Origin: Begonia masoniana
Taxonomy: Eukaryota > Streptophyta > Magnoliopsida > Cucurbitales > Begoniaceae
Direction: 5' to 3'
Assembly (NCBI GenBank): GCA_022432975.1
Contig: CM039503.1
Location: forward strand, 47,099,259-47,163,258
Length of the DNA: 64,000 nt
Shown here: positions 9,745 through 20,857 of the stretch, in pieces
How positions within the stretch are numbered: the stretch's first letter is position 1
Layout: every line of letters starts with the position of its first letter
Made by a program: the position numbers and the translations under genes
The notes under the pieces: generated by a model
What the model was told of the DNA's origin: nothing
Databases searched by the model: none
Seen by the model: only the letters and a program-made list of their open reading frames with translations

Positions 9745-11734
9745 TGTAATGACCCCAATTTAAAATTCCCAATATATTTTCCCTAATTTGAAACCCTAAA
9801 ATTTTTTTCCAAATCAATTTGCAAATTAGGTTAAATTGGATAGTTATACAATCCTAATTTAATTAATTCAAAAATCTTGAAAATAGTAAAAAGTATTTAT
9901 TAAGCGGAAGCCTTGAAATGTCTATCAATAAATATTTAAAAAATTAAATATTAAACAAAAACTTCATTAATAATTTTAAAAATAATAACATATTTGATAA
10001 AAATCCAACAGTTGATTAAATAATTATTACAACTTAAATCAAACCAAGGTTAAATGTCACTCAATATAAAATCTCTTTAAAATGATAAACTCATAACTTT
10101 AATTCGTTACCTAACAACCACATCTTCCTCTATATACTCGCCCGCCTCTGGAAGATTCCTGATCAGCACTATTTCATCTTCTGATAAAAATTTACCTACA
10201 TCACAAAACTAATACGTAAGATAAACTCAGTAAGTAAAAACACGTGCATGTGACTTTAATTGCATACATTACCCAATTTCATGCTTTAAAAGTTACATAC
10301 TGGATGAGACTCATTTTTCGATCCTTACTATGCGTTCAGGCTTTCAGAAAACTAGTAGTTTTTTACCCTCATAAAGTGTCATCAGCCATCTCAATAACCA
10401 TGCGTTCAGGCTTTCTGAAAACTAATGGTTTCTTACCCTCATAAAGTTTCATCAGCCATCTCAATAACCATGCGTTCAGGCTTTCTGAAAACTAGTGGTT
10501 TCTTACCCTCATAAAGTTTCATCAGTCATCTCAATAACCATGAGTTCAAACTCTCATTAGCCATCTAATGCGTTCCGTTAATTTCATTCGTTTTCATGCA
10601 TTTCATACTCAGATACATTATGTCATAGCATTTTTTTATCTTTCTACATCCATATGTCAATGCCTAAACATGCGTGTTCAAATAATAACATAATTGAATA
10701 ATAAAATACTTTTCGAATTTTCTAATTGTTCCAAGTTGAATTAATCAAATTCCATTTTTCTTAAAGAAAATAATTTTATATATGTTTCATGATGTAGGGT
10801 CTGCGGCCAAAACATTGAAAGAAACTAGTGTTTTACTTACCTGGATTTCATGATAGAGAGAGAACAGAATCTTAGGTATTTTTCTTCAACCGTTGGATTG
10901 ATCTTCTTTGTCTAAAAATTGAGTATTAAATTCATACCTAAATAAATCCAAATTTCAGAATAATTGGGCAGAATTTCCTTACGTGACTCGTAGGTCGGAT
11001 GTGATCTAATTAAATCGATTTGCACAACTTTCAGAAATTTTCTAACTAAATAAATAATCCAATATAAATTTCCACTTTAATAAATCAATTTCACAAGAAT
11101 TTAGGTAGAAATTCCTTACCAGTAAAATCTTAGATAAGTTCGGGTCGAAATTTGAGTTGGGTCAAAATTTGGGTTGGTTCGGGTTCGAGTCAGTTCAGAT
11201 GAATAGTGCCAGTTTGGTTCGGTTTTACTGTTCTAGTCCAGTTTGGTTTGGCTGGCCAGTTCGGTTTAGGTTTAATGACTCGATTCAATTTTTTTAAAAA
11301 CAAAAAATTGAACCTTTCTCCTCCCCTTCCTTTTCTTCTCCGTGAATTTGCAGAGAAAGAGAAAGTGTGTGAGAGAGAGAGAGAACTAGAGAAAGAGAAA
11401 CAGAGAGGTTGGGAGAGAGTTTGACCGAGAGATCGGTGAACTTCGAAGATGGTTCAGCCGAGAGAGGAAGATTCTTCGGAGGGGTTTTCGTCAGATGACT
11501 GGCGTTGCAATTTCTGGCGAGTTAAGTTTTCTAATTTGTAGGGTGATTTCTCCCCCACTGAGCTTCCCAATTTATAGAAAAAAAACTCTAATTTTTCTAT
11601 AGAAACGAGAAACATGTTTCTTCTTAGTCCATTTCCTCGGCCAATGGAGTTTTTGTCAAAAATTTCGGCTTTATTTTCAAATTCATCGGTTGGTTTTGTC
11701 AAAAATTGTTGCTGCACATTTTTCATATGTTATA
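9745..11734 (-). mobile_element. Solo LTR 2 (Tekay-like Ty3/gypsy) in the MULE transposase
   Basis: TGTAATGACCCC...GTTATA (a decayed TGTAA...TTACA), flanked by the 5-bp duplication TTTGC at 9740-9744 and 11735-11739. Length 1990 bp with no coding domain. The internal landmarks are on the minus strand (CCAG|GTAAGTAAA near 10840-10850; GATGTAG|GTAAAT near 10190-10200), so the LTR points left. Three 70-bp tandem repeats occupy 10331-10540, in the slot where other LTRs here also carry repeats. Confidence 0.8.
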
Positions 11735-11935
11735 TTTGCGCAGTATAGTAGACCTATTATCTGTTTGGATGATTGTCATCTAAAGGGCTCGTGTCCCGGT
11801 CAATTACTCACAGCCGTCAGTATTAATGGCAACGATGAAATATATCTCGTTGTTGTTGCAAATGTGGAATCAGAGTGTATAGACTCATGGACATGGTTTT
11901 TGCAAATATTGAAGCAAGACCTTGATACGATATGA
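11735..11935 (+). pseudogene. MULE transposase, catalytic-core fragment
   Basis: Reads SRPIICLDDCHLKG, then QLLTAVSINGNDEIYLVVVA and DSWTWFLQILKQDL. This is the MULE domain, with the first catalytic Asp in LDDCHLKG (usual form LDGCHLKG) and the ECxDSWTWFL signature as ESECIDSWTWFL. It is broken off at about 11935 by a retroelement block and resumes at 17941. Confidence 0.85.
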
Positions 11936-12666
11936 GATCCTACAAACGCACGCGGAAGCAACAATGAAATGCAATGGTTTGGTGCTCTTAGGTTTAACCA
12001 AAGAACACCCCAAAAACAGAGACAAACACGTAAAAACAGAAAGAAAAACAGAGGATAGCGTGGAATGATTGTTGTGGTTTACCTGATGAGTGCGAGGTAA
12101 ACAAACCTGTAAACTCCTCAGAGGAAGACGATGAGATGGATGGAAAGACGAGGGACCAATGTTGGTCCTAAGGAGACCACAACACCTTTCGGATGAAGTT
12201 GCCTCCGAGAAATGAAGGAGAACTCCAGCAAATGGATAAGGCCCTGCGTACGCTGGAAATGGAACAACTCACCTGTGATTCTTCCTCTGAAGAGGCTGAT
12301 GGGGTGAGACTTACCTACCGGGCCGAGAAGCAACGACAGTGCCCTTGGGTGATGCGACCTCCGAAGCCCGAAAGGAACAACAGCAGCTAAGCTAGGCCTT
12401 CCACCTTTCTACTGCTTTCCCGCCCTTAGAAGGATTAGGAGAGAAGGATGACAAGAAAGCTGCCAAGAAGCCCATAACTTGGCAGACAATCCAGGGAACG
12501 CTCGGATATTACGCACAGAGGAGAAGCATTCGGGGAACACTTCAAAAATGAAGAAAAAACTTCACTATGATTTTCAATTTACCAAATGTCCCCTTATAGA
12601 GCTCTAAATCGAGCTTAAATAGACCCACAAACAATCGGGTTTTGGCTTCAGAAGAAAAAAAAGGAA
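11936..12666. mobile_element. Unresolved retroelement sequence at the left of the block inside the MULE gene
   Basis: The TATAGAGCTCTAAATC...TTAAATAGAC text near 12595-12622 resembles the promoter part of the F/E family LTRs. No gene was recognised, and the short frame at 12193-12390 has no family features. It may be an LTR fragment of a related element. Its junction with the MULE gene shows only a weak duplication candidate (TATGA at 11931-11935, TATCA at 17939-17943). Confidence 0.3.
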
Positions 12667-15600
12667 TGGCATGGGGTCCCTTAGAAAAGGGCCGTGTTTA
12701 AACCCACAAAAGGAGATTAGTGCTCGGGAGTGTGCAAGAGTGTTATGGCCGATGTTAAAGTGAGAAAGATGGAAATTATCATGCAAGCAAATGGAAGTGA
12801 ATGTGTGTGAATATAATGGCCGATTAATGTGTAACGCCCCGAACCCGCCCCGGCTCGGTGCGCTACGTTTGCAAACAAAACCCGCGTTTAAAACATCGTT
12901 TAAAAGTAATTTAATAAAATTCCCGACTCGGTTTTCGAGTTTTCCGAACCCTCAATTTCCCTTGGAAAGCGTGTCTAAAATACTTTAAAATACGTTGGAA
13001 AAATGTCGGGTTAAAATGGTTTGGAAAATTGAAGATTAAAAAAAAATTTTAAAAAAAACAAGCGCGCGCGCGGCGCCTAGCCGCGCCCCTGGCGCGCCCC
13101 TGGCGCGCGCGCAGAGAGCTCCCACCGCGCGCCCAGCGCGCGTCCTTGCGCGCCCAGCGTGTGTCGGAGGCGATTATTCGCCTCCCAGTGGCGATTACTC
13201 GCCACCTCCTCTGCCGTTTCCGCCAAAAATCGCCCCAGAGGCGATTACTCGCCTTCCCACGGCGTCCACTCGCCACCTCCTTGGGTTTTTGACCCCAAAA
13301 CGCCCAAAAACTTGACTTTTTCCTGACTTTTCGACTTACCTTCACTTCCTTCATTTTTCTACGACTAAAACACCTCCAAAAATTCCGAAAATTTAAACAT
13401 ACCTTCCCGACACCTAAACCTTCAAAGCTCATCAAAATTTTGGAAAACCGACTTCAAACGGAGAAATACAAAAATAGAAAACTTAACCCGACGTTAGTTA
13501 TTTTAAAATCAAGACGGGCGGCATAACGCCTAAAATCTTAAAAACCCAAAACTTTAATTCCAAACACAAAATATATATTTTCAAGCTTCCAAATACAACA
13601 ACCATCATCCAAAACTCCACCGACTCGAAAACGTTAATATTTAATACGAAAACATTTATAAAAACAACGTACCAACACGTATCAAATCTCCCAGTCACCA
13701 ACTAGATACATCAAAAATACCAAAATAATAATCATCACTCACAACCCTCCGAAGACCATGATCGAGACGCCCCGACAACTGCCTGCACCGGCATGCCCTG
13801 TACATCACCAACTGCGCACCAAGCCTAGCTTTCCTTAGGTCCTCACCTGTACTCCGGTCTATACCTACACCACAGAACACAAAACATCAGCCTAATGCTT
13901 AGTAAGTAGGGAAATATGCATACAACAAACATAATGCAACACAACCCCTAACAGATGAGGTTTCTACTCGCTCAGTTGCTGTTCTGTCGTTTGCTACTCG
14001 TTGCTTTTCGTTTGTTCATTCACATAACCGAAACTCATCACAAATGCTAACACCGCACCTTAACGCGACTAGGCAACTCACACGGAGTCCCTCGCAGGTG
14101 TCCAACTCACATAGTGTCCCACGCAAGTGCCACCCTAACGCGACTAGGCAACTCTACTGGAGTCCCTCGCAGGTGTCACTCACACAAAGTCCCCCGCAAG
14201 TGCCACCCTAACGCGACTAGGCAACTCCACCGGAGTCCCTCGCAGGTGTCACTCACACAAAGTCCCCCGCAAGTGCCACCCTAACGCAACTAGGCAACTC
14301 CACCGGAGTCCCTCGCAGGTGTCACTCTAACGCGACTGGGCGACTCAACAATAGTCCCTCGCAGGTACCACCTTAACGCGACTGGACAACTCCCCTGGAG
14401 TTTCCCGCAGGTGCTACCCTAACGTGGCTAGGCGACTCAACAACAGTCCCTCGCAGGTACCACCTTAACGCGACTGGACAACTCCCAAGGAGTTTCCCGC
14501 AGGTGATACCCTAACGCGACTAGGCGACTCCGACACAAACCACCTCACGATTCAACTCACACCATCCCTTACGGTTCAAGCTCACCATGCAAAACCATGC
14601 TTAAAAATCGTTTCTCGTCGTTTGAAAACCGTGATGCATGTCACACAAAAACTCAACACAAAACCAAACAAAACAACCAAACAAAGCAAACAACCCACTT
14701 CCCTACCGTTCCATGGTGTAGGCCCGAAGGCAAACCACACACATCCGCTACTTACCTGGATTCCTTGTGCGTGCTCGCAATTATATGCCCGGTTAGCCAA
14801 ATCATTCACTCGTCAACCTAACATAATAAAAGAGAAATCACTTAGCAATGCACTAACCATAGGTTTTAACCAACTTTTCAACCTAACATACAAAACCCAA
14901 AATTCCTAGATTTTCTATCGTCCAACCAAATCACTCGCTCGATTACCTAATATAACAAAAACTCAACTTAGAAATTTACTAATGAACTCAAAAGAAATTC
15001 TTAGCCTAAACTAACTAAAACTATCACAAACTTCCTTCCCCAAAACACAAAACCCGAATTATGCACCATTTTGACCGTCAAACTTCAAACGGTCGTAACT
15101 CCCTCATTTTTCAATGGATTTCGACGTGCCACTCCAATCTGTAAACCTCTACACGTCTACTATCCATTGAAACACTCAAATCAACCAAACAATACATTAG
15201 CCCAGCTGAAATCCATAAAACAGAATCGGCCCCTTTTTAGTAAAACCGTTTTTTCCCAAACTCAACTCCAATCTTCCATTTCTCTCCAAAAATCAACCTA
15301 AACTAATCCCTTCAATAACTAAATCATCAAACCTAGAAAGAAAACCAACATTTACTCTCCATTTTCGGACTTCACTATTTAGGGTTTTCAAACCCTATGC
15401 AATCTTCACCAAAATCCTCTAAAAACCCATAAAAACTAACCCTAATGTATAAAACTAAAAAACCCCACTAAAACTAACCTTAAAACCTTGAAGAACCTTG
15501 ATGAAATGAATCTTGGAAAAGCTTCAATGGCTGCCGTCGATGGTGGGAGGAGAAGAAGAAGACAAGTGCTTCACTTTACCATTTTTCCTCTTTTTATAAA

Positions 15601-17122
15601 ACCTTTTCTTTTTCTTTATTTAATTCATTTAATAACCTATTAAAATTACACAAGTGCCCTTCCATACACTTCAACGTGGCTGCCATCTCTTCTCCCTCCA
15701 TTTCCATTCAATTGCTTCATTTAATTTCCCTTTTAATTTTTAACAACTAATTTCTATTGGTCCATTTGTTGTTTGACTTTTCAAACCTAATTGGCTTTGA
15801 ATTTTCAACCCCATCTCTTCTCTACTTTCCTTCAACGTGATTGGCATCTTCAAACACCACTTTTCATTAGCTTTTTACTACATTTTGATTGGTTAAAAGA
15901 GTTAGACTTTGCAAGCCAATTCTCTCCACCAATCACCATTGAGTTTGACTTGTCAAACTCTCCACTTCTCATTTCACTTCTAATACCCTTCAACAATAAA
16001 TTCTCATACATTTCTAGCCTAGGCTAACTCATTCTACGTCGAACCTAGGCTACGCACGTAATAGAAATTCTCGGGGTGTTACATAATGTGTGCATTCTGA
16101 GGGCATGAAACAAAGAAGAAAAACAAGGAAAAAGATGAAGAGAAGATTGAACATGGCCGAGAAGAAAAATGACTAAAAGATGAAGAAAATAGCAATAAAG
16201 TAAAGTGGAGTGTGTGAATGGTGAGGGCCGAAATTAAAGGGTGAAAAGTGTGTGAAAATGTGATCACAATGAAGAAGATAGAAATACCTTTGGCGGTCCC
16301 GAGGAGCTATCTTACGTTTGAGCTCTCGGGAGCACGTTTTTCTGGAGGAAAACGACCACCGTAGGCCTAGGTTTTCTTCCTCAACTCCTACTCCCAATGG
16401 AGAAGGCGAGGGAAACGATAAGAGTTAACCTAGCAACCCAAAGGCTAGGCTAACAATGGAGGGCTACTCCACTCGATTCACGAATCGAGGAAACCCGAAG
16501 GCAAACCACACAAAGTGTAGGGAAATAGGTTATTTTATAAATTGGGCAAAAGTGTTTTACAAACACCAATACTATGCTTAAATAGACAACTTAGGTGGAT
16601 TAGGGTTTGGCAAGAGTGAAGGAGAGCCATTGGATGGGAAAAAGTGATCAATGGCCGAGGAGGAGAAATCTGGTGCGCGCGATCAAGGGAGGAGATGCAT
16701 CTGGCGCGCGCCTAATCGACTGACCAGGAGCTTGCCCGCACGCGCGCAGATCGTTGCCCTGCTGCTGCCCGTGCCAGTTGGCGCTGCTACGCGCGCCAGT
16801 GCGCGGTAGATCTAGCGGTTCAGATTGAACCCGCGACAATCTTCATCAAAGGCCGAGATCCTTGCCATGTCATTGATCCATTTTTCCACCCACACTTGTA
16901 CCTGCAATTTCATGCCTTTAAATGTGGGCTTTTCTTTGGGCTAAGGCTTTCTTTAGGCTTCATTTTGTTGAGGCATTTCTCCTTTGTTGAATTAATTTTC
17001 AACCCATAATCTACCAACATTCATCTAACCCTAATCACACAATCTAATGCATGATGTAAATATATAATAATCCATACAAAAAGGCTAATGTATGCCGAAT
17101 GAGTTTAAAAATTAAAATTACA
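12667..17122 (-). mobile_element. LTR of gag-only retroelement F, split by solo LTR 3
   Basis: The plus-strand left end TGGCATGGGGTCCCTTAG matches the end of the E-family LTR (TGACACAAAATCCCTTAG). The right end AAAATTACA also matches. Shared text such as TTAAAGGGTGA, GAGCTCTCG and CTCAACTCC occurs in the same order as at 19776-20857 and 24719-25798. Without the insert its length is about 1.2 kb. Minus-strand orientation, deduced from the E element. Confidence 0.6.
12830..16083 (-). mobile_element. Solo LTR 3 (large Tekay-like LTR) nested in the F LTR
   Basis: TGTAACGCCCCG...GGTGTTACA with a perfect TAATG duplication (12825-12829, 16084-16088). Length 3254 bp. On its own minus strand it has CCAG|GTAAGTAG near 14750-14760 and GGTGTAG followed by an 18-nt segment and GTGAGGAC near 13840-13870. 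Between these modules, 14040-14530 is a degenerate tandem array built on TAACGCGACTAGGCAACTC and CCCTCGCAGGTG. Close to the 3' end (13060-13270) is a very GC-rich CGCGCG / GGCGATTACTCGCC palindromic zone, where the frame at 13049-13435 is an artefact. Confidence 0.85.
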
Positions 17123-17940
17123 CATTTTGAGGCTCGGGAAGACAAATTCCCATTGAGCTCCTTGAAGGCTCCGTGTGAATGCTCCAATGAAGGATATGCA
17201 ATGGTTTCTCCACATCTTCTGAAGTTGGTTCCCAAGTGAAATCCATGATGGGCTCAAAACCTGCAAAAAGTGAAAAATCATCAGAAAATTGATTAATTAA
17301 ATTATGGGCCCTAGTTTGTGATCTTGTTATGGGCCTCCTAGGCATGTCAAGGAAGGTTACAAAAAAATAGCCGTTGGAAGAAAAATATAGCCGTTGGAGA
17401 GTACGGTGTAATGTCGCACGCGCGCTCAACATCCTTTAGCGCCGGCTATGAAATTCACCTCGTGCGCACCAACTCTCATCCATGCGCCATACATCCGCGC
17501 GTGTCCTGTTTCTGCTTGGTTGAGCCCAGCTGCTAATCTCGCATGCGCCAATTGGGTTTAACCTAGATCCTTGCACGCCAACCAGTGATCCATGACTCAA
17601 TCATACTTCTTCCCGTGCGCGCCATCCTCGATCATCCCGATCCAACTCGTGCGCGCCTCTTCTTGATAAACTGAGCCATCCTAAATACTAACCAAGCATC
17701 AAAATACTACAGGGCTAATGTTTATGACAAAAGGTAAAAGACTAATGTTTGCCATAATTTTAAAAGACAAGACATGCTTGGTTACACAAGTTTGTCTTCG
17801 GGAGGACAAATTCTCTCTTGAGTGTCCACTCTAAGCAATCAAAGAGGTCTCCACCTACGAGATTAACAAACTTGTTAGTTAAAAGGTTGGTTGGTGAACG
17901 TACCTTGGTTTGTGATCACGTCACTGGCCTCCGAGGCATA
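17123..17940 (-). mobile_element. 3'-internal remnant of element F
   Basis: Next to the LTR is the family's conserved end-of-internal motif (minus strand ATGGGAATTTGTCTTCCCGA), seen again at 18930, 20880 and 25815. A second diverged copy lies near 17785-17815. No intact reading frame. The stretch 17405-17660 is rich in GCGCGC. It ends where the MULE gene resumes. Confidence 0.45.
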
Positions 17941-18705
17941 TCAGACCTACAGACTAAATCGGGATACAAATGGACATTTATTTTAGATCGACAAAAGGTA
18001 TAATGCATTTTCAATTGTTATTTGAAATATTTGTATTTATTGTATTAGCTATATTGTTTTATGTTGACTCTGTTGTTCTTTCAAATATCAAGGGTTGTTG
18101 CATGCTGTGCAGCAGGAATTATCGTTAGCCGACTATTGCTACTACCTTCGGCATATGTATGTAAATTTTAAAAATTAATTTCGGGGCAGAGTATACAGAG
18201 ATACAATGTGGAATGCGGCCAGGACAACTACAACTTATCATTTCGAGAGAGAAATGAGAAACTTATATCAGATTAACCTAGATGCCCATACATATCTTCG
18301 AGGCACAAACCCTAAATATTAGGCTAGTCATGCGTTTTCTTCGATTCCCAAGTGTGAAGTGAGATTAAATAATTTATGCAAGTTATTTAATGCAGTTATA
18401 TTACTAGTCAGGGGTATACTGATTCTGACCATGTTCGAAATGATTCGAAAGTACTTGATGAGTAGGATTGTGAAAAAATATGAGAAATTAGTCTCATCAA
18501 CAGACGTTTTGTGTCCCCAGATAAGAAAAAAACTTGTGAAGCTAGAATGTGCAGCTTGAAATTAGAGCTCTTTTGTTTGCGGAAGATTCTCATTTTAAGG
18601 TCACCAACGACAACGAACAATATGTTGTCGATATGAATGCAGGTGCGTGTAATTGTCACAAGTGGGAACTTACTGAAATCTCGTGTGTTCATTCTATTCT
18701 CTGAT
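17941..18705 (+). pseudogene. MULE transposase, C-terminal part with intron and SWIM finger
   Basis: Reads DLQTKSGYKWTFILDRQK, then an apparent intron (17998/17999-18091; AAAAG|GTATAATG...TATCAAG|GG), then GLLHAVQQELSLADYCYYL, a short damaged stretch, and ARTTTTYHFEREM. After stops it continues as NLCKLFNAVILLVRG and MFEMIRKYLMSRI, all in the MULE order. The end holds the SWIM zinc finger CNCHKWELTEISCVH (C-x-C...C-x-H). The sequence breaks off at about 18705 against retroelement G. The MULE 3' terminal repeat is not visible in this window. Confidence 0.85.
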
Positions 18706-18951
18706 TTTGTTTCATGAGACTGTGTTGTGCCTCTTAGGCCCATTACACGATCCCAGACCTGAGTCCACGATTTAACTAACACACTTGTCTCTTTTGCAAG
18801 TCATGGTTCGTGTGAAGACTTGGAGGACACCATGGGCGACTTGAAGTGGGAGATCAAAGCTGGGGACGTTCACCAATCAAAGCTCCTCATCATGTGGAAG
18901 GACAAGAGAGGCGGCCTTAATGCTCACATGGGAATTTGTCTTCCCGAGCTT
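18706..18951 (+). mobile_element. 3'-internal remnant adjoining LTR G
   Basis: Plus-strand copy of the family's end-of-internal region, ending in ATGGGAATTTGTCTTCCCGA just before LTR G. No intact frame. Confidence 0.4.
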
Positions 18952-19723
18952 TGATATTTGTAATATTTTTATTTTAGACTTATTGGCAAACGTTGGCTTT
19001 CATGTTTAAACTTTTTTATATGCATATATATTAGGCATTTTAGGATTAGATGAATGTTATGATTAGTCGGTGGTTTGGTTTATGCTTTGGCCCACTTGAA
19101 GTTGAAGACAAGCCCAAATGATGGCCAAAATGAAGGCTCAACCCATTAAAAGCCCAAGCCTTCCACCAATAGGTTTATATATATTCATGGCACTGGTGTT
19201 TTGTAACTTTTTTTTGGCTGATGTTTATAAGCATACTCGGATTTTCTTTTCTCAATAGAAGAAGCTTGGAACTTGAGGCAACAAGGTAAGCTCGGTTGAC
19301 AACAACCGAGGGGTTGCGCCCCCGAAACCGATCTTCTAGCTTGATAGATTGTAAGAACAGATTTTGCCATCTTCTTCTTCATTCTTTTGAGAGTGGAAAT
19401 CAGCAAGAAGTGGCTGTAACCGATCCATGAATCGAGTTCTATTCCTTGGAAGAAAACTCTTACCAAAATCTTCATAATAGCACTCATTGGCCGATTCGTT
19501 GAAACATTCAATAACTCCTTCATATCAACGAATCTAGACCGCGATTTTCACCAGCACACACCCCACTCACTTCACAAAACTCACCTAAAATTTTGTTACA
19601 TTCCGAGCACCTTTGATATTTCTTTTACATTTTACATTCTCAGATTTCTCGATTTTGCATTACCAGGGAACTAACGATCTTCTTCGAGTTTTTGAATCGT
19701 GTTTACAGGTAAGAGCTCAAAAT
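18952..19723 (+). mobile_element. LTR of gag-only retroelement G (plus orientation)
   Basis: Begins TGATATTTGTAATATTTTTA right after the conserved end-of-internal motif and is alignable in outline to the E LTR read in reverse. The right end is uncertain (about 19707-19723). A decayed primer-binding site (TTAGTATTAGAGCTTGG, 19724-19740) follows, so in this orientation it acts as a 5' LTR. The leader probably continues past the E insertion at 25978-26843 and, after the inversion is undone, into 32703-31939. Confidence 0.5.
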
Positions 19724-19775
19724 TTAGTATTAGAGCTTGGATAGCTCCCTTGGGGTGAGGGAAACCAGGTTGGTT

Positions 19776-20857
19776 TGCGACACAAAATCCCATGGAAAAG
19801 GGTTGTGTTCAAACCCAAAAAATATTCAAGAAGAGTGCTCGGTTGTGTGGTAGTGTAAATGGCCAAAAATATGGACTAAATATGATAATAAATGCAAAAG
19901 AAAAATGAGGAGAGTGGTGTGTGTGCTAGTGGCGGAATATATGGTGGATAATGAGAGCAAGAAAGATAAAAGAAAAATAAGAAAAGAGATGAAGAGAGGG
20001 TGTGTGAAATGGTGAAGATATGCAAGATGAAAATGAAGAGAAAAATGCAATAAAATAAATGTGGAGTGTGTGAGTTTGATGGCCAAAAATTAAAGGGTGA
20101 TGTGTGTGAAAATGTGATGGCAAGAAAGTGAAGGAAATACCCTTGGCGGACTCGTAGAGCGATCTTATGGTTTAAGCTCTCGAGTGAACGATTTTCTCGT
20201 AGGAAAAACGACCACCGTAGGCCGGGATTTTCGTCCTCAACTCCAACTCCCAATAGAGAAGGCGAGGGAATGAGTAAGAATTAACTTAGCAACCCAAGCT
20301 AAGTTAATAATGGAGGGCTACTCCACTTGGTTCAAAGAACCAAGGAAAACACCAAAGGAAACACCTTGGATATTAGGGAAATAGTAGTGTATTGATTTGA
20401 ACAAAAGTTGTAAAACATTCACCAATGTCATGCTTTTATAGAGATCCTAGGGTGGATTAGGGTTTTCATAAGGATGAATGAATGGTGGCCCTTAGATGAA
20501 AAAAGATGGATGGCCAAGATCAAGGCAAACAAGCACACATCCTAGGAAGGAGATGAATGACATGCCCAAATGGATCAATGGAGGGATTCTTGCCACATCA
20601 TCAATCCATGTTACCACTAACTCTTGTACCTGTAAAATCATACATTTAAATGTGGGCTCTTCTTTGGGACATGGCTTCCTTTGGGCTTGATCTTGTGAAG
20701 GCCATTTTTCTTTGAATAATTGGTTGAATTTCTTCAACACGTAATCCACCAACATACATCTAACCTTAACCACACAATCTAATGTATGATGCAATTATAT
20801 AATCCATACAATAAAGGCGAATGTATGCCAAATAAATTCAAAAATAAAAAAATTACA
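19776..20857 (-). mobile_element. 3' LTR of gag-only retroelement E
   Basis: 1082 bp, nearly identical over its whole length to 24719-25798 (same start CACAAAATCCC, same end AAAAAATTACA). On the minus strand it follows the end of the gag-like gene and so is the 3' LTR. The left end reads TGCGACAC rather than TGACAC, a small insertion. Confidence 0.75.

Noticed and set aside
12193..12390. 65-codon plus-strand frame between MULE and element F
   Set aside because: No recognisable motif, and sequence around it is retroelement-like. Not supported as a gene.
13049..13435. Arg/Ala-rich 128-codon frame on the minus strand
   Set aside because: Product of the CGCGCG-rich zone in solo LTR 3. Composition is low-complexity and it crosses the LTR slot.
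19185..19523. 112-codon minus-strand frame
   Set aside because: It is antisense to LTR G with no domain features.
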